DNA of 14,209 nt from Butyricicoccus_A sp964387535 (GTDB lineage Bacteria; Bacillota; Clostridia; Oscillospirales; Butyricicoccaceae). Positions 1-6,565 of this stretch are shown one piece after another (positions within the stretch are counted from its first letter, which is position 1; each line of letters begins with the position of its first letter). A program made the translations under genes and the position numbers. The stretch spans positions 1-14,209 of the forward strand of contig CAYLXH010000050.1 of assembly GCA_964387535.1 (NCBI GenBank). Reading direction: 5' to 3'. The notes under the pieces were generated by a model, which worked only from the letters and a program-made list of their open reading frames with translations, did not search any database and was not told the origin of the DNA.

Positions 1-36
1 CTTGGACTGCTCGTTGATATCCTTTGCGTGAATCAT
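1..36 (-). CDS. Start of the next oxidoreductase subunit gene (probably the ferredoxin-like delta subunit), cut by the window edge
   Basis: Only the first 12 codons (MIHAKDINEQSK) are present, read leftward from ATG at 36-34. The start overlaps the TGA of the upstream gamma-subunit gene (35-33) in an ATGA arrangement, and a GGAGG-like site lies just ahead of it inside the end of that gene. The two genes are therefore translationally coupled. In four-subunit pyruvate/2-oxoacid:ferredoxin oxidoreductases the gamma gene is usually followed by a small delta subunit with two [4Fe-4S] clusters, then alpha and beta. The delta assignment comes from that gene order; no cluster-binding cysteine lies within the window. 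Confidence 0.55.
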   Translation of the reverse strand, partial: MIHAKDINEQSK

Positions 37-611
37 CCTATCTGTACCTCCTCCATCGAGCGGGTCAATACGGTCATGTTGCCCTCGACAACCTGCGGCT
101 TGGTGGCAAACTTGTGTCGGAACGAGGCCTCCATGTCCATGGTGAACTTATCCGGGTCCACAACGCCGGAGACCTTGACGGTGGCAGCCAGCATCGGAGT
201 GTTCGGGAAATTGCTGCCGAGGATTTCCTCGGAAATCGAGCGGGCATCAATCGTGGCGACGCGGCCGGTATAGCCGCCCAGCTCCGGACGAATTTCATCC
301 GGGGTTTTTGGCGTGTTGATGATGATTGCACCGTCCGGATTCAGACCATGTGTGACATCGACGGACTCCAGTAAGGTTTCATCGACGACGACGACAAAGT
401 CCGGATCATAGATGTTGGAGTGAACCGTGCAGCGATCTTCGCTGATCCGGTTATATGCAGTGATGGGGGCGCCCATGCGTTCAGGACCGTATTCCGGAAA
501 GCCCTGGACGTATTTGCCGGAGCTGAACGCAGCGTCGGCGAGCAGCAGGCAGGCGGTTTTGGCACCCTGGCCGCCGCGGCCATGCCAGCGGATTTCAACA
601 GTGTTATTCAT
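33..611 (-). CDS. porC: Pyruvate/2-oxoacid:ferredoxin oxidoreductase, gamma subunit
   Basis: This 192-residue protein matches the gamma subunit of four-subunit 2-oxoacid:ferredoxin oxidoreductases, cytoplasmic enzymes that interconvert a 2-oxoacid plus CoA with acyl-CoA, CO2 and reduced ferredoxin. The N-terminal signature EIRWHGRGGQGA (residues 6-17) and the following FPEYGPERMGAP segment are family hallmarks, as is NTPMLAA further along. Length is typical for the stand-alone gamma subunit. The ATG at 611-609 has a GAGGAGG site (627-621) nine bases upstream. A T-box riboswitch precedes the gene and the next subunit gene overlaps its stop codon. The sequence resembles pyruvate-type PorC, but gamma subunits do not define substrate, so a branched-chain or 2-oxobutyrate enzyme is possible. 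The T-box specifier points to isoleucine. The family call is firm; the substrate is open. Confidence 0.88.
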   Translation of the reverse strand: MNNTVEIRWHGRGGQGAKTACLLLADAAFSSGKYVQGFPEYGPERMGAPITAYNRISEDRCTVHSNIYDPDFVVVVDETLLESVDVTHGLNPDGAIIINTPKTPDEIRPELGGYTGRVATIDARSISEEILGSNFPNTPMLAATVKVSGVVDPDKFTMDMEASFRHKFATKPQVVEGNMTVLTRSMEEVQIG

Positions 612-690
612 TGGGAATGTCCTCCTCTATTGTGTGAATCCAGCAGAATTTTGTTTCAATGCGATAGGTCAAACTCTGTTTTTGGGAAAC

Positions 691-723
691 AAAAAAGCTC
701 CCGCCCCGTAAAAGGACGAAAGC
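691..723 (-). terminator. T-box intrinsic terminator
   Basis: On the minus strand GCTTTCGTCC (723-714) pairs with the GGGCGGGAGC arm ending at 697. This makes a ten-pair stem including G-U pairs, followed by six T residues (696-691). The CGTCC part of the 5' arm is the same stretch that pairs with AGG and ACG of the antiterminator, so the two structures exclude each other as expected for a T-box. Confidence 0.85.
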
Positions 724-920
724 AAAGCAATCGTTTCACCACCTGTTACAGCATACCAACATACGCGTTCCCTGTAACGGGGGAAAACCGGCATCACCTA
801 CTTGGTTCGGCTTGCGACTCCGGAGTGATGTTCCACACAGGCTACTGGTACCGGGCTCACACTGGTTCCCGATTCGCTGAGACGTTCGCAGAGTGTGTAC
901 TGTCTCCATCGTTGTCTTTT
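691..920 (-). ncRNA. T-box riboswitch leader, probable tRNA-Ile (ATC) sensor
   Basis: Read on the minus strand, the leader has the T-box parts in order. There is a Stem I start (ACGATGGAGACAGTAC), an apical Stem I segment with GTGTGAGCCCGG, and a specifier region GAACATCACTCCGGAG. Then come an AGTAGG segment, Stem III with a perfect GTTACAG/CTGTAAC pair (778-772 with 751-745), and the antiterminator bulge region (747-732). The overlapping terminator is at 723-691. Spacing to the CGGAG element and the following purine make ATC (829-827) the best specifier, which is isoleucine. The UGGU bulge (741-738) would pair with a tRNA ending in ACCA, matching an A discriminator as in tRNA-Ile. Uncharged tRNA should stabilise the antiterminator and switch on the oxidoreductase genes. 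Class confidence is high; specifier confidence is moderate. Confidence 0.85.
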
Positions 921-946
921 TTCTATCTGAATTGGTTTAAGTATAA

Positions 947-975
947 AATAGAATGAAAACAGATGCAACTGTCAA
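947..975 (-). promoter_or_regulatory. Probable sigma-A promoter for the T-box/oxidoreductase operon
   Basis: On the minus strand a perfect TTGACA (975-970) is followed after 17 bases by TCTATT (952-947), which matches the -10 consensus at four of six positions. Transcription would start around 940, about 20-25 bases before the T-box begins. A TATACT nearby (945-940) fits the -10 consensus better but is 24 bases from the -35. Confidence 0.6.
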
Positions 976-1094
976 TTTCGACAAAAAAAAGAAGGAATCA
1001 TTCGGGTGAATGGGTGATATGCGGAATTCTGCGTAGATTTTCAATAAAAACTTGTTAAAAAACTGTAATTGCGGTATTTTTTTCATATAAGGTC

Positions 1095-1103
1095 TGTTAC
1101 AAT
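1095..1103 (+). promoter_or_regulatory. Extended -10 promoter for the AI-2E-family transporter gene
   Basis: TGTTACAAT is an extended -10 (TGn plus TACAAT). No good -35 is seen at the correct distance. Transcription would start near 1110, which argues against using the ATG at 1110 as the translation start. Bases 976-1094, between this promoter and the divergent T-box promoter, are AT-rich and hold no gene I can support. Confidence 0.55.
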
Positions 1104-1148
1104 AAAGCCATGGAAACTCGCCGAGGGCGAAATGGAGGAATTCCAACA

Positions 1149-2492
1149 GTGAAAAAGAATCGATGGAATTATCTAAAACAATATATCGGATGGGGTGCGA
1201 CAATTGTAGCGGTCGGTGCGATTGTGCTGATGGTGTTTTTCTGCTTTTATAAGTTTGCAGCGCTGAAAGCTGCTTTGGGTCAACTCATTCAGATCCTGAT
1301 GCCAGTGATCTATGGCATGATTATTGCGTATCTTCTGTCTCCGATTTACGGCTGGCTGACGGAAAAGCTGGTCAATATATTTGAACATCAGTTGAAGTGG
1401 TATGGAGGCCGGAGAATCTTTGTGGCAAAGGCGATTGCCATGACGCTGACATTTGCATTTATGATTGCGATCGTGGCAGGGCTGCTGGCACTGCTGCTTC
1501 CGCGACTTGTGACCAGCGTGATGAGTATTGTCACAACGTTCCCGACAACGATGAACACCATGTCGCAGTCCATGCAGTCGTTTTTCAGTTCTCTGTTCGG
1601 CGGCAATCCTCAGATGGAAGAGAATGCCATGAAGCTGTACGTACAGGCGATTACCTATGTGGAAAACTGGGTGCAGAACGACCTGCTGCCGCAGGTAGAG
1701 AGTATGTTCTCCTACTTTACGGATGTGGTTTTGAACACGATCCGCTTTTTGAAAAATTTGCTGATCGGTATCGTCGTTGCCGTTTACCTGCTGGCGAACA
1801 AGAGAAAATTCATCAGCCAGGGGAAAAAAGTGTTGTATGCGATCTTCGGAGTTCGTGCCGGCAATTTTATTATGGATAATGCCCGTTTCGCCAACAGCGC
1901 ATTCGGCGGTTTCCTGGGAGGAAAGATCGTGGACTCGGCGATTATTGGCCTTATCAGCGGTATTGTACTGTCCATCATGAACATGCCGTATTCTCTGATT
2001 CTGGCAGTGGTTATCGGTGTGACCAATATTATTCCGTTCTTCGGACCGTTCATCGGCGCGGTGCCGTGTGCGATTCTGATTTTTATTGTCAATCCGCTGA
2101 AGGCCCTGTACTTTATTATTTTCATTGTCGTCCTCCAGCAGTTTGACGGCAATATTCTCGGCCCCAAAATTCTGGGTGAAACTACGGGCGTGTCCAGTTT
2201 TTGGGTACTGTTTTCTATTATTTTCTTTGGCGGATTGTTCGGGTTTGTCGGTATGATCATCGGCGTTCCGCTGTTTGCCCTGTTGGAGCACATCCTGACG
2301 GAATTGGTCAATCTGTCTCTGGAGCGCAAAAATCTTCCGAAAGATTCCCGCGATTACATTGCACTGGATCATATCGATGAGGAGACCGGGCTGCCGATTC
2401 AGGAGACGGAGCGTCTGCGGATTCGCAAGAACAGTCCGGCAGAAAAAACAGAGCCCGAACCGCCGGGAGATTCCACACCACCGGAACGATAA
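1149..2492 (+). CDS. AI-2E family transporter (permease, PerM/TqsA-like)
   Basis: The gene encodes a 447-residue polytopic membrane protein of the AI-2E transporter family, a loosely defined group that includes autoinducer-2 exporters and ion/proton antiporters; the substrate cannot be inferred here. Hydrophobic segments lie near residues 14-35, 46-64, 95-118, 200-216, 261-278, 281-315, 318-331 and 350-380. The conserved NIIPFFGPFIGAVP (293-306) and DGNILGPKILG (333-343) motifs sit in the C-terminal half, as in the family. A soluble region with many amphipathic helices spans about 120-195, and the C-terminus (390-447) is a charged, proline-rich cytoplasmic tail. I chose GTG 1149 because GGAGG lies ten bases upstream (1134-1138); an in-frame ATG at 1110 has no binding site and coincides with the likely transcription start. 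It is monocistronic, with a terminator at 2518-2553. Confidence 0.88.
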   Translation: MKKNRWNYLKQYIGWGATIVAVGAIVLMVFFCFYKFAALKAALGQLIQILMPVIYGMIIAYLLSPIYGWLTEKLVNIFEHQLKWYGGRRIFVAKAIAMTLTFAFMIAIVAGLLALLLPRLVTSVMSIVTTFPTTMNTMSQSMQSFFSSLFGGNPQMEENAMKLYVQAITYVENWVQNDLLPQVESMFSYFTDVVLNTIRFLKNLLIGIVVAVYLLANKRKFISQGKKVLYAIFGVRAGNFIMDNARFANSAFGGFLGGKIVDSAIIGLISGIVLSIMNMPYSLILAVVIGVTNIIPFFGPFIGAVPCAILIFIVNPLKALYFIIFIVVLQQFDGNILGPKILGETTGVSSFWVLFSIIFFGGLFGFVGMIIGVPLFALLEHILTELVNLSLERKNLPKDSRDYIALDHIDEETGLPIQETERLRIRKNSPAEKTEPEPPGDSTPPER

Positions 2493-2517
2493 CACCATGG
2501 ATCACAATGACGGTATG

Positions 2518-2553
2518 AGACGCACTGCGACAACGTGGTGCGTCTGTTTTTTT
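2518..2553 (+). terminator. Intrinsic terminator after the transporter gene
   Basis: A perfect eight-pair stem, AGACGCAC (2518-2525) with GTGCGTCT (2538-2545), has a 12-base loop and is followed by G and seven T residues. It separates the transporter gene from the gdpP operon. Confidence 0.88.
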
Positions 2554-2597
2554 CGGGAGAATGATTCGTTGGAGACAAAGTTTTTGTACGGAGATGA

Positions 2598-2626
2598 TTG
2601 CGTTTGCAGGCGCTCTTTGCTATAAT
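2598..2626 (+). promoter_or_regulatory. Promoter of the gdpP-rplI-dnaB-tilS-hpt-ftsH operon
   Basis: TTGCGT (2598-2603), a 17-base spacer and a perfect TATAAT (2621-2626) preceded by TGC form a sigma-A promoter with extended -10. The start would be near 2633, about 34 bases before the gdpP ATG. Confidence 0.8.
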
Positions 2627-2666
2627 GCAATATGTATTATTATCTTCAAAAGGAGGGGATCGCAGC

Positions 2667-4682
2667 ATGGATAAAAAGCTGGCCAAGCTTCTGGAGCCGG
2701 GGTTTGGATTGTATTTTCTGGTGTTCTTGCTTTTTGCCTGCATCAGCGTGTTCTTTTCCGTGTATGAAGCGGTGATTGAGCTGGTTATTTGCGGTATCCT
2801 GTTTCTGTCTTACAATTATTCGCAGCAGAAGCGAAAGAAGCAGACCGTACAGTATCTCGAGAGCCTTTCCAATATGAATGCGGATTTCGCCGCGTCAAAC
2901 TCCATTACCAACATCCCGATGCCGATTATCGTTGCTATGGCGAGCACCGGCCAGATTGTATGGTGCAATGACGCATTTGACGAGGTGTGCGGGCTGACAG
3001 ATGGATTGTTTGAGCAGTCGCTGGGCGATCTGATTCCGGGCTTTGACAGCGCGTGGCTGCTGGAGGGGCGGACGGAGTATCCGTCTGAGGTCCGGGTAGA
3101 GGGGCGGTACTATCGCATCTTCGGAAACCTGTTCCGCGCAAAGGAGTTCCACAGCGAGGGAAGCGCACTGATGACGCTGTACTGGCTGGACTGTACCAGC
3201 GAGGTGCAGACCCGTCTGGAGTACGACGCGAGCCGGATGGTGGTCGCGCTGATCTCGATTGATAATTACGAGGAACTGGTCAAGAATGCCAGTGACTCGG
3301 AGAAAGCGAACCTGCTTGCCGTGATTGATGACCGCATTGGCAAGTGGACCAAGGATATTCAGGGAATTTTGCGCAAATTTGACCGAGATCGGTATATCTT
3401 CCTCCTGGAGGAGCGCAATCTGGAAACACTGGTCGAGGAGAAGTTCTCTGTTTTGGAGCATGTGCGCACCATCGAGTCGCGCGCTGGCATCAATGCGACG
3501 CTGTCGATTGGAATTGGCCGAGACGGACAGACGCTCAAGGAAAAATATGATTTTGCCAGCCTTGCACTGGATATGGCGCTGTCCCGCGGCGGTGACCAGG
3601 CGGTTATCAAGAACCGGTATGCGTTTGAGTACTTTGGCGGTGTTTCCAAGGAAGTAGAAAAGCGAACCAAGGTAAAATCCCGCGTGATGGCAAATGCGCT
3701 GGGACAGATGATGCGCGATTCGTCAACTGTGTTTGTCATGGGCCACGGAAATTCCGACATGGACTCGGTGGGCGCAGCGGTCGGTGTGGTTTGTGCGGCA
3801 AAGAGCCGCGGCAAGAACGTATACATTGTGCTTCGGCGCGAGCGCACGCTGGCGCAGCCGCTGCTGGAGCGTTTGTATGAGGACAAGGAATACAATTCGC
3901 TGATTATTGAGCCGGAGATGGCGGTGAACCTGGTGGACAGCAACAGTCTGATTGTTGTAGTGGATACCAACCGGCCGGACTTCGTGGAGGAGCCGAGCTT
4001 CCTGCCGCGTTTTCGACGGGTTGCGGTCATTGACCATCACCGCCGTGCGTCCTCGTATATTGAAAACTGTTCGGTGAATATGCATGAGCCGTCGGCTTCC
4101 TCCGCCAGTGAGCTGGTGTGTGAGCTGCTGCAGTATATGGTGCCGAATCAGACGATCAGCCGACTGGAGGCGGAGAGCCTTCTGGCGGGTATTTATCTGG
4201 ACACCAAGGGATTCTCGATTAAAGCGGGAGTCCGCACATTTGAAGCGGCGGCCTATCTTAAACGCGCCGGCGCGGATATGACAGCGGTGAAACGTATGTT
4301 TCAGAATTCCTTTGATGAATATATGCAGCGGGAACGCGTAATTTCGTGCGCCCGCTCCTGCGCCGGCGGAATGGTCGTCGCACTGGCGGAGTTTACCACG
4401 ACGCGCGCAGTTGCCGCGCAGGCTGCGGATGAACTGCTGAACATTATTGGTGTCAGTGGGAGCATTGTCGCCTTTCCGGACGGTGAGGACGTTTTGGTGT
4501 CTGCCCGCTCCATGGGGGAGATCAACGTCCAGGTGATTGCAGAAATGCTCGGGGGCGGCGGAAGCCTGACCGCGGCCGGTGCACAGCTCAAAAATACAAC
4601 GGTTGAGCAGGCAGGAGAACAGATTAAACAGGCAATCCAGAACTATCTGGAACAAAACTCTCAGGAGGAGAATGAATCATGA
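2667..4682 (+). CDS. gdpP: Cyclic-di-AMP phosphodiesterase GdpP (PAS, degenerate GGDEF, DHH/DHHA1)
   Basis: GdpP hydrolyses the second messenger c-di-AMP to pApA and so influences potassium and osmolyte balance and the cell wall. The 671-residue length fits the family (about 650-660). Domains in order: two membrane helices (about 12-31 and 34-49), a PAS domain (about 75-180), a degenerate GGDEF domain (about 185-325) without a GGDEF signature, a DHH domain with HGNSDMD (360-366), D433 and DHH (456-458), and a C-terminal DHHA1 domain. The DHHA1 glycine motif reads GGGGSLTAAGAQ, with Ser633 where the canonical GGGH motif has histidine. ATG 2667 has AGGAGGGG eight bases upstream; an in-frame ATG at 2598 lies inside the promoter. 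The stop overlaps the rplI start (ATGA). The gdpP-rplI-dnaB order is conserved in Firmicutes. Confidence 0.95.
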   Translation: MDKKLAKLLEPGFGLYFLVFLLFACISVFFSVYEAVIELVICGILFLSYNYSQQKRKKQTVQYLESLSNMNADFAASNSITNIPMPIIVAMASTGQIVWCNDAFDEVCGLTDGLFEQSLGDLIPGFDSAWLLEGRTEYPSEVRVEGRYYRIFGNLFRAKEFHSEGSALMTLYWLDCTSEVQTRLEYDASRMVVALISIDNYEELVKNASDSEKANLLAVIDDRIGKWTKDIQGILRKFDRDRYIFLLEERNLETLVEEKFSVLEHVRTIESRAGINATLSIGIGRDGQTLKEKYDFASLALDMALSRGGDQAVIKNRYAFEYFGGVSKEVEKRTKVKSRVMANALGQMMRDSSTVFVMGHGNSDMDSVGAAVGVVCAAKSRGKNVYIVLRRERTLAQPLLERLYEDKEYNSLIIEPEMAVNLVDSNSLIVVVDTNRPDFVEEPSFLPRFRRVAVIDHHRRASSYIENCSVNMHEPSASSASELVCELLQYMVPNQTISRLEAESLLAGIYLDTKGFSIKAGVRTFEAAAYLKRAGADMTAVKRMFQNSFDEYMQRERVISCARSCAGGMVVALAEFTTTRAVAAQAADELLNIIGVSGSIVAFPDGEDVLVSARSMGEINVQVIAEMLGGGGSLTAAGAQLKNTTVEQAGEQIKQAIQNYLEQNSQEENES

Positions 4683-5128
4683 AAGTAATTTTACAGCAGG
4701 ATGTCAAAGGTCAGGGAAAAAAGGGCCAGATGGTCGAAGTATCCGAGGGATATGGCCGTAACTACTTGCTGCCGCGCAAGCTGGCAGTTGCCGCAAACGC
4801 GGATAATATCAATCAGATGAAGCAGGCGGAGGCGTCCCGCGCGCATCACGCTGCGGTAGAGAAGGCAGCGGCTGAGGAAAATGCCAAGAAGATGGAGGAC
4901 ATTACGGTTCATCTGACTGCCAAAGGCGGCACGAGCGGACGGATTTTCGGCTCGGTTACCACAAAGGAAATTTGCGCACAGCTCAAGAAGGAGCACGGAA
5001 TCGACATCCCGAAGCAGAAGCTGGTGCTCAAGGAGAGCATCAAGACTTTTGGAAGCTATCAGATTAAGGTGAAGCTGTATCCGGAGGTCACCGGAACGCT
5101 GAAGGTTCAGGTGACGGAAGCGGAGTAA
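4679..5128 (+). CDS. rplI: 50S ribosomal protein bL9
   Basis: This 149-residue protein binds 23S rRNA at the base of the L1 stalk. The N-terminal RNA-binding domain has the standard start MKVILQQDVKGQGKKG and the GYGRNYLLPRKLA signature (residues 24-36). A long, alanine- and charge-rich connecting helix (about 41-75) follows, then the C-terminal domain, which includes the GRIFGSVT segment. The length is as expected. The ATG overlaps the gdpP stop by four bases, and AGGAGG (4663-4668) lies ten bases upstream inside gdpP, so translation is probably coupled. A 99-base gap with a strong hairpin separates it from dnaB. Confidence 0.97.
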   Translation: MKVILQQDVKGQGKKGQMVEVSEGYGRNYLLPRKLAVAANADNINQMKQAEASRAHHAAVEKAAAEENAKKMEDITVHLTAKGGTSGRIFGSVTTKEICAQLKKEHGIDIPKQKLVLKESIKTFGSYQIKVKLYPEVTGTLKVQVTEAE

Positions 5129-5164
5129 TCCAGAGCTGAGACACAAGACAGAGAGGATCCAGTT

Positions 5165-5194
5165 GGGCAGCTTGCCGGAAACGGCAGGCTGCTC
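5165..5194 (+). promoter_or_regulatory. Strong intercistronic hairpin between rplI and dnaB, without a T-tract
   Basis: GGGCAGCTTGCCG (5165-5177) pairs along its length with CGGCAGGCTGCTC (5182-5194). This gives 13 pairs including two G-U, closed by a GAAA tetraloop. No run of T follows, so it is unlikely to be a normal intrinsic terminator. It may protect or punctuate the mRNA between a highly expressed ribosomal protein gene and the helicase gene. Confidence 0.6.
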
Positions 5195-5227
5195 GTATGA
5201 AACGGTGCGGCAGAAAGGAGAACGCAT

Positions 5228-6565
5228 ATGCCATTGGATGAACTGCTGGCGCGTCAGATGCCGCAGGCGACGGAGGCGGAACAGGCGGTCATCGGCTCTA
5301 TGCTGATTGATCCGTCGTGTGTTCCGAGTATGATTGAGCTGCTCCGTCCGGAGGATTTTTACGCAGAGGAAAACCGCCGCATTTTTGAGACGATTTTTTC
5401 CATGTTTACCAATGGACAGCGCATTGACGCGGTGACCGTACTCAATGAGCTCAAGCTGGCCGGCATCTACGATGAGGCCGGCGGAAGGGCGTATCTGGCA
5501 CAGCTGATGGAGGTCACGCCAACGGCGGCCGGCGTGCGGGAATACGCGCAGATTATCCGGGACAAGAGCATGCTGCGCGAGATTGCAGCGGCGGCATCGG
5601 ACATCGAGACAATGGCCTATGAGGGTGCCGGCGAGGCGGGAGATATTGCGGAAGCGGCGGAGCAGAAGATCTATGCGGTTCGCCACGGACGCGAAGTGCG
5701 TGGACTGAGCCATATCAAGAGCGTGATCATGGATGTCTATGCGCGGCTGGATGAGCTGTCCCGCAGTGACAGCAGCCTGCCTGGTCTTCCGACCGGCTTT
5801 CCGGAGCTGGACCGCCAGCTGACCGGCCTGAACAAGTCGGACTTGATTTTAATCGCAGCGCGTCCTGGTATGGGTAAGACCGCGTTTGCACTGAATCTGG
5901 CGCTGAATGCCGCCAAAAAGAGCGGAAAGGATGTCGTACTGTTCCAGCTTGAGATGAGCAAGGATCAGCTGGCGTCCCGACTGCTGTCGCAGGAAGCGCT
6001 GATTGATTCCCAAAAGCTCAAGACCGGCGAGCTGGATCAGGACGATTGGGTGAAGATTGCCCGCGCCTCCAACCAGCTGGCCAAAACACACATTTATGTG
6101 GACGACAATCCGGCGATTACGGTGGCAGAGATCAAGGCGAAATGCCGCCGGTTGGGCGACAACCTGGGGCTCATTGTCATCGACTATTTACAGCTGATGC
6201 AGTCCGGGCGCCGCACGGAAAACCGTGTCAACGAAATCGCGGAGATTTCCCGCAGTATGAAAATCATGGCCAAAGAGCTGGATGTGCCGGTGATCTGTCT
6301 GTCACAGCTGTCGCGTGCAGTGGAAAAGCGGGAGGATAAGCACCCGCTGCTGTCAGATCTGCGCGAATCCGGTGCGATTGAACAGGATGCGGACATTGTT
6401 CTGTTTATCTATCGGGATGACTATTATGATGATGAGAGTGAGGATAAAAATGTTGCGGAAATTCTCATCGCCAAAAATCGTCACGGCTCTACCGGATCGC
6501 TGAAGCTGCAGTGGATCGGCCAGTACACGACGTTTTCCAATCCGGACCGCATTCATAACGGATGA
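5228..6565 (+). CDS. dnaB: Replicative DNA helicase DnaB (DnaC in Bacillus)
   Basis: This 445-residue protein is the hexameric ATP-driven helicase that unwinds DNA ahead of the replisome. The N-terminal primase-interacting domain opens with the family sequence PQATEAEQAVIGSMLIDP. The RecA-like C-terminal domain carries Walker A RPGMGKT (212-218), Walker B with D319 in IVIDYLQLM, and the closing IAKNRHGSTG segment. Full length is present, with no intein or insertion. The start has AAAGGAG (5215-5221) six bases upstream. It follows rplI, as in many Firmicutes, and its stop overlaps the tilS start by four bases. Confidence 0.97.
   Translation: MPLDELLARQMPQATEAEQAVIGSMLIDPSCVPSMIELLRPEDFYAEENRRIFETIFSMFTNGQRIDAVTVLNELKLAGIYDEAGGRAYLAQLMEVTPTAAGVREYAQIIRDKSMLREIAAAASDIETMAYEGAGEAGDIAEAAEQKIYAVRHGREVRGLSHIKSVIMDVYARLDELSRSDSSLPGLPTGFPELDRQLTGLNKSDLILIAARPGMGKTAFALNLALNAAKKSGKDVVLFQLEMSKDQLASRLLSQEALIDSQKLKTGELDQDDWVKIARASNQLAKTHIYVDDNPAITVAEIKAKCRRLGDNLGLIVIDYLQLMQSGRRTENRVNEIAEISRSMKIMAKELDVPVICLSQLSRAVEKREDKHPLLSDLRESGAIEQDADIVLFIYRDDYYDDESEDKNVAEILIAKNRHGSTGSLKLQWIGQYTTFSNPDRIHNG

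Noticed and set aside
1110..1148. ATG at 1110 as start of the AI-2E-family gene
   Set aside because: It has no ribosome binding site and coincides with the predicted transcription start; GTG 1149 has GGAGG at good spacing.
1173..2498. A 441-codon open frame on the minus strand
   Set aside because: It lies antisense to the AI-2E-family gene, has histidine/arginine/glutamine-rich low-information content, matches no family and lacks a binding site. It is a composition shadow.
2598..2666. ATG at 2598 as start of gdpP
   Set aside because: It lies in the -35 region of the promoter; ATG 2667 has AGGAGGGG eight bases upstream and gives the usual N-terminus before the membrane helices.
5165..5194. 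Rho-independent terminator between rplI and dnaB
   Set aside because: The stem is strong, but no T-run follows and dnaB has no clear promoter of its own, so it is described as a hairpin only.
4691..5713. A 340-codon open frame on the minus strand across rplI and dnaB
   Set aside because: It is antisense to two unmistakable conserved genes, and its translation is arginine/leucine-rich without any motif.
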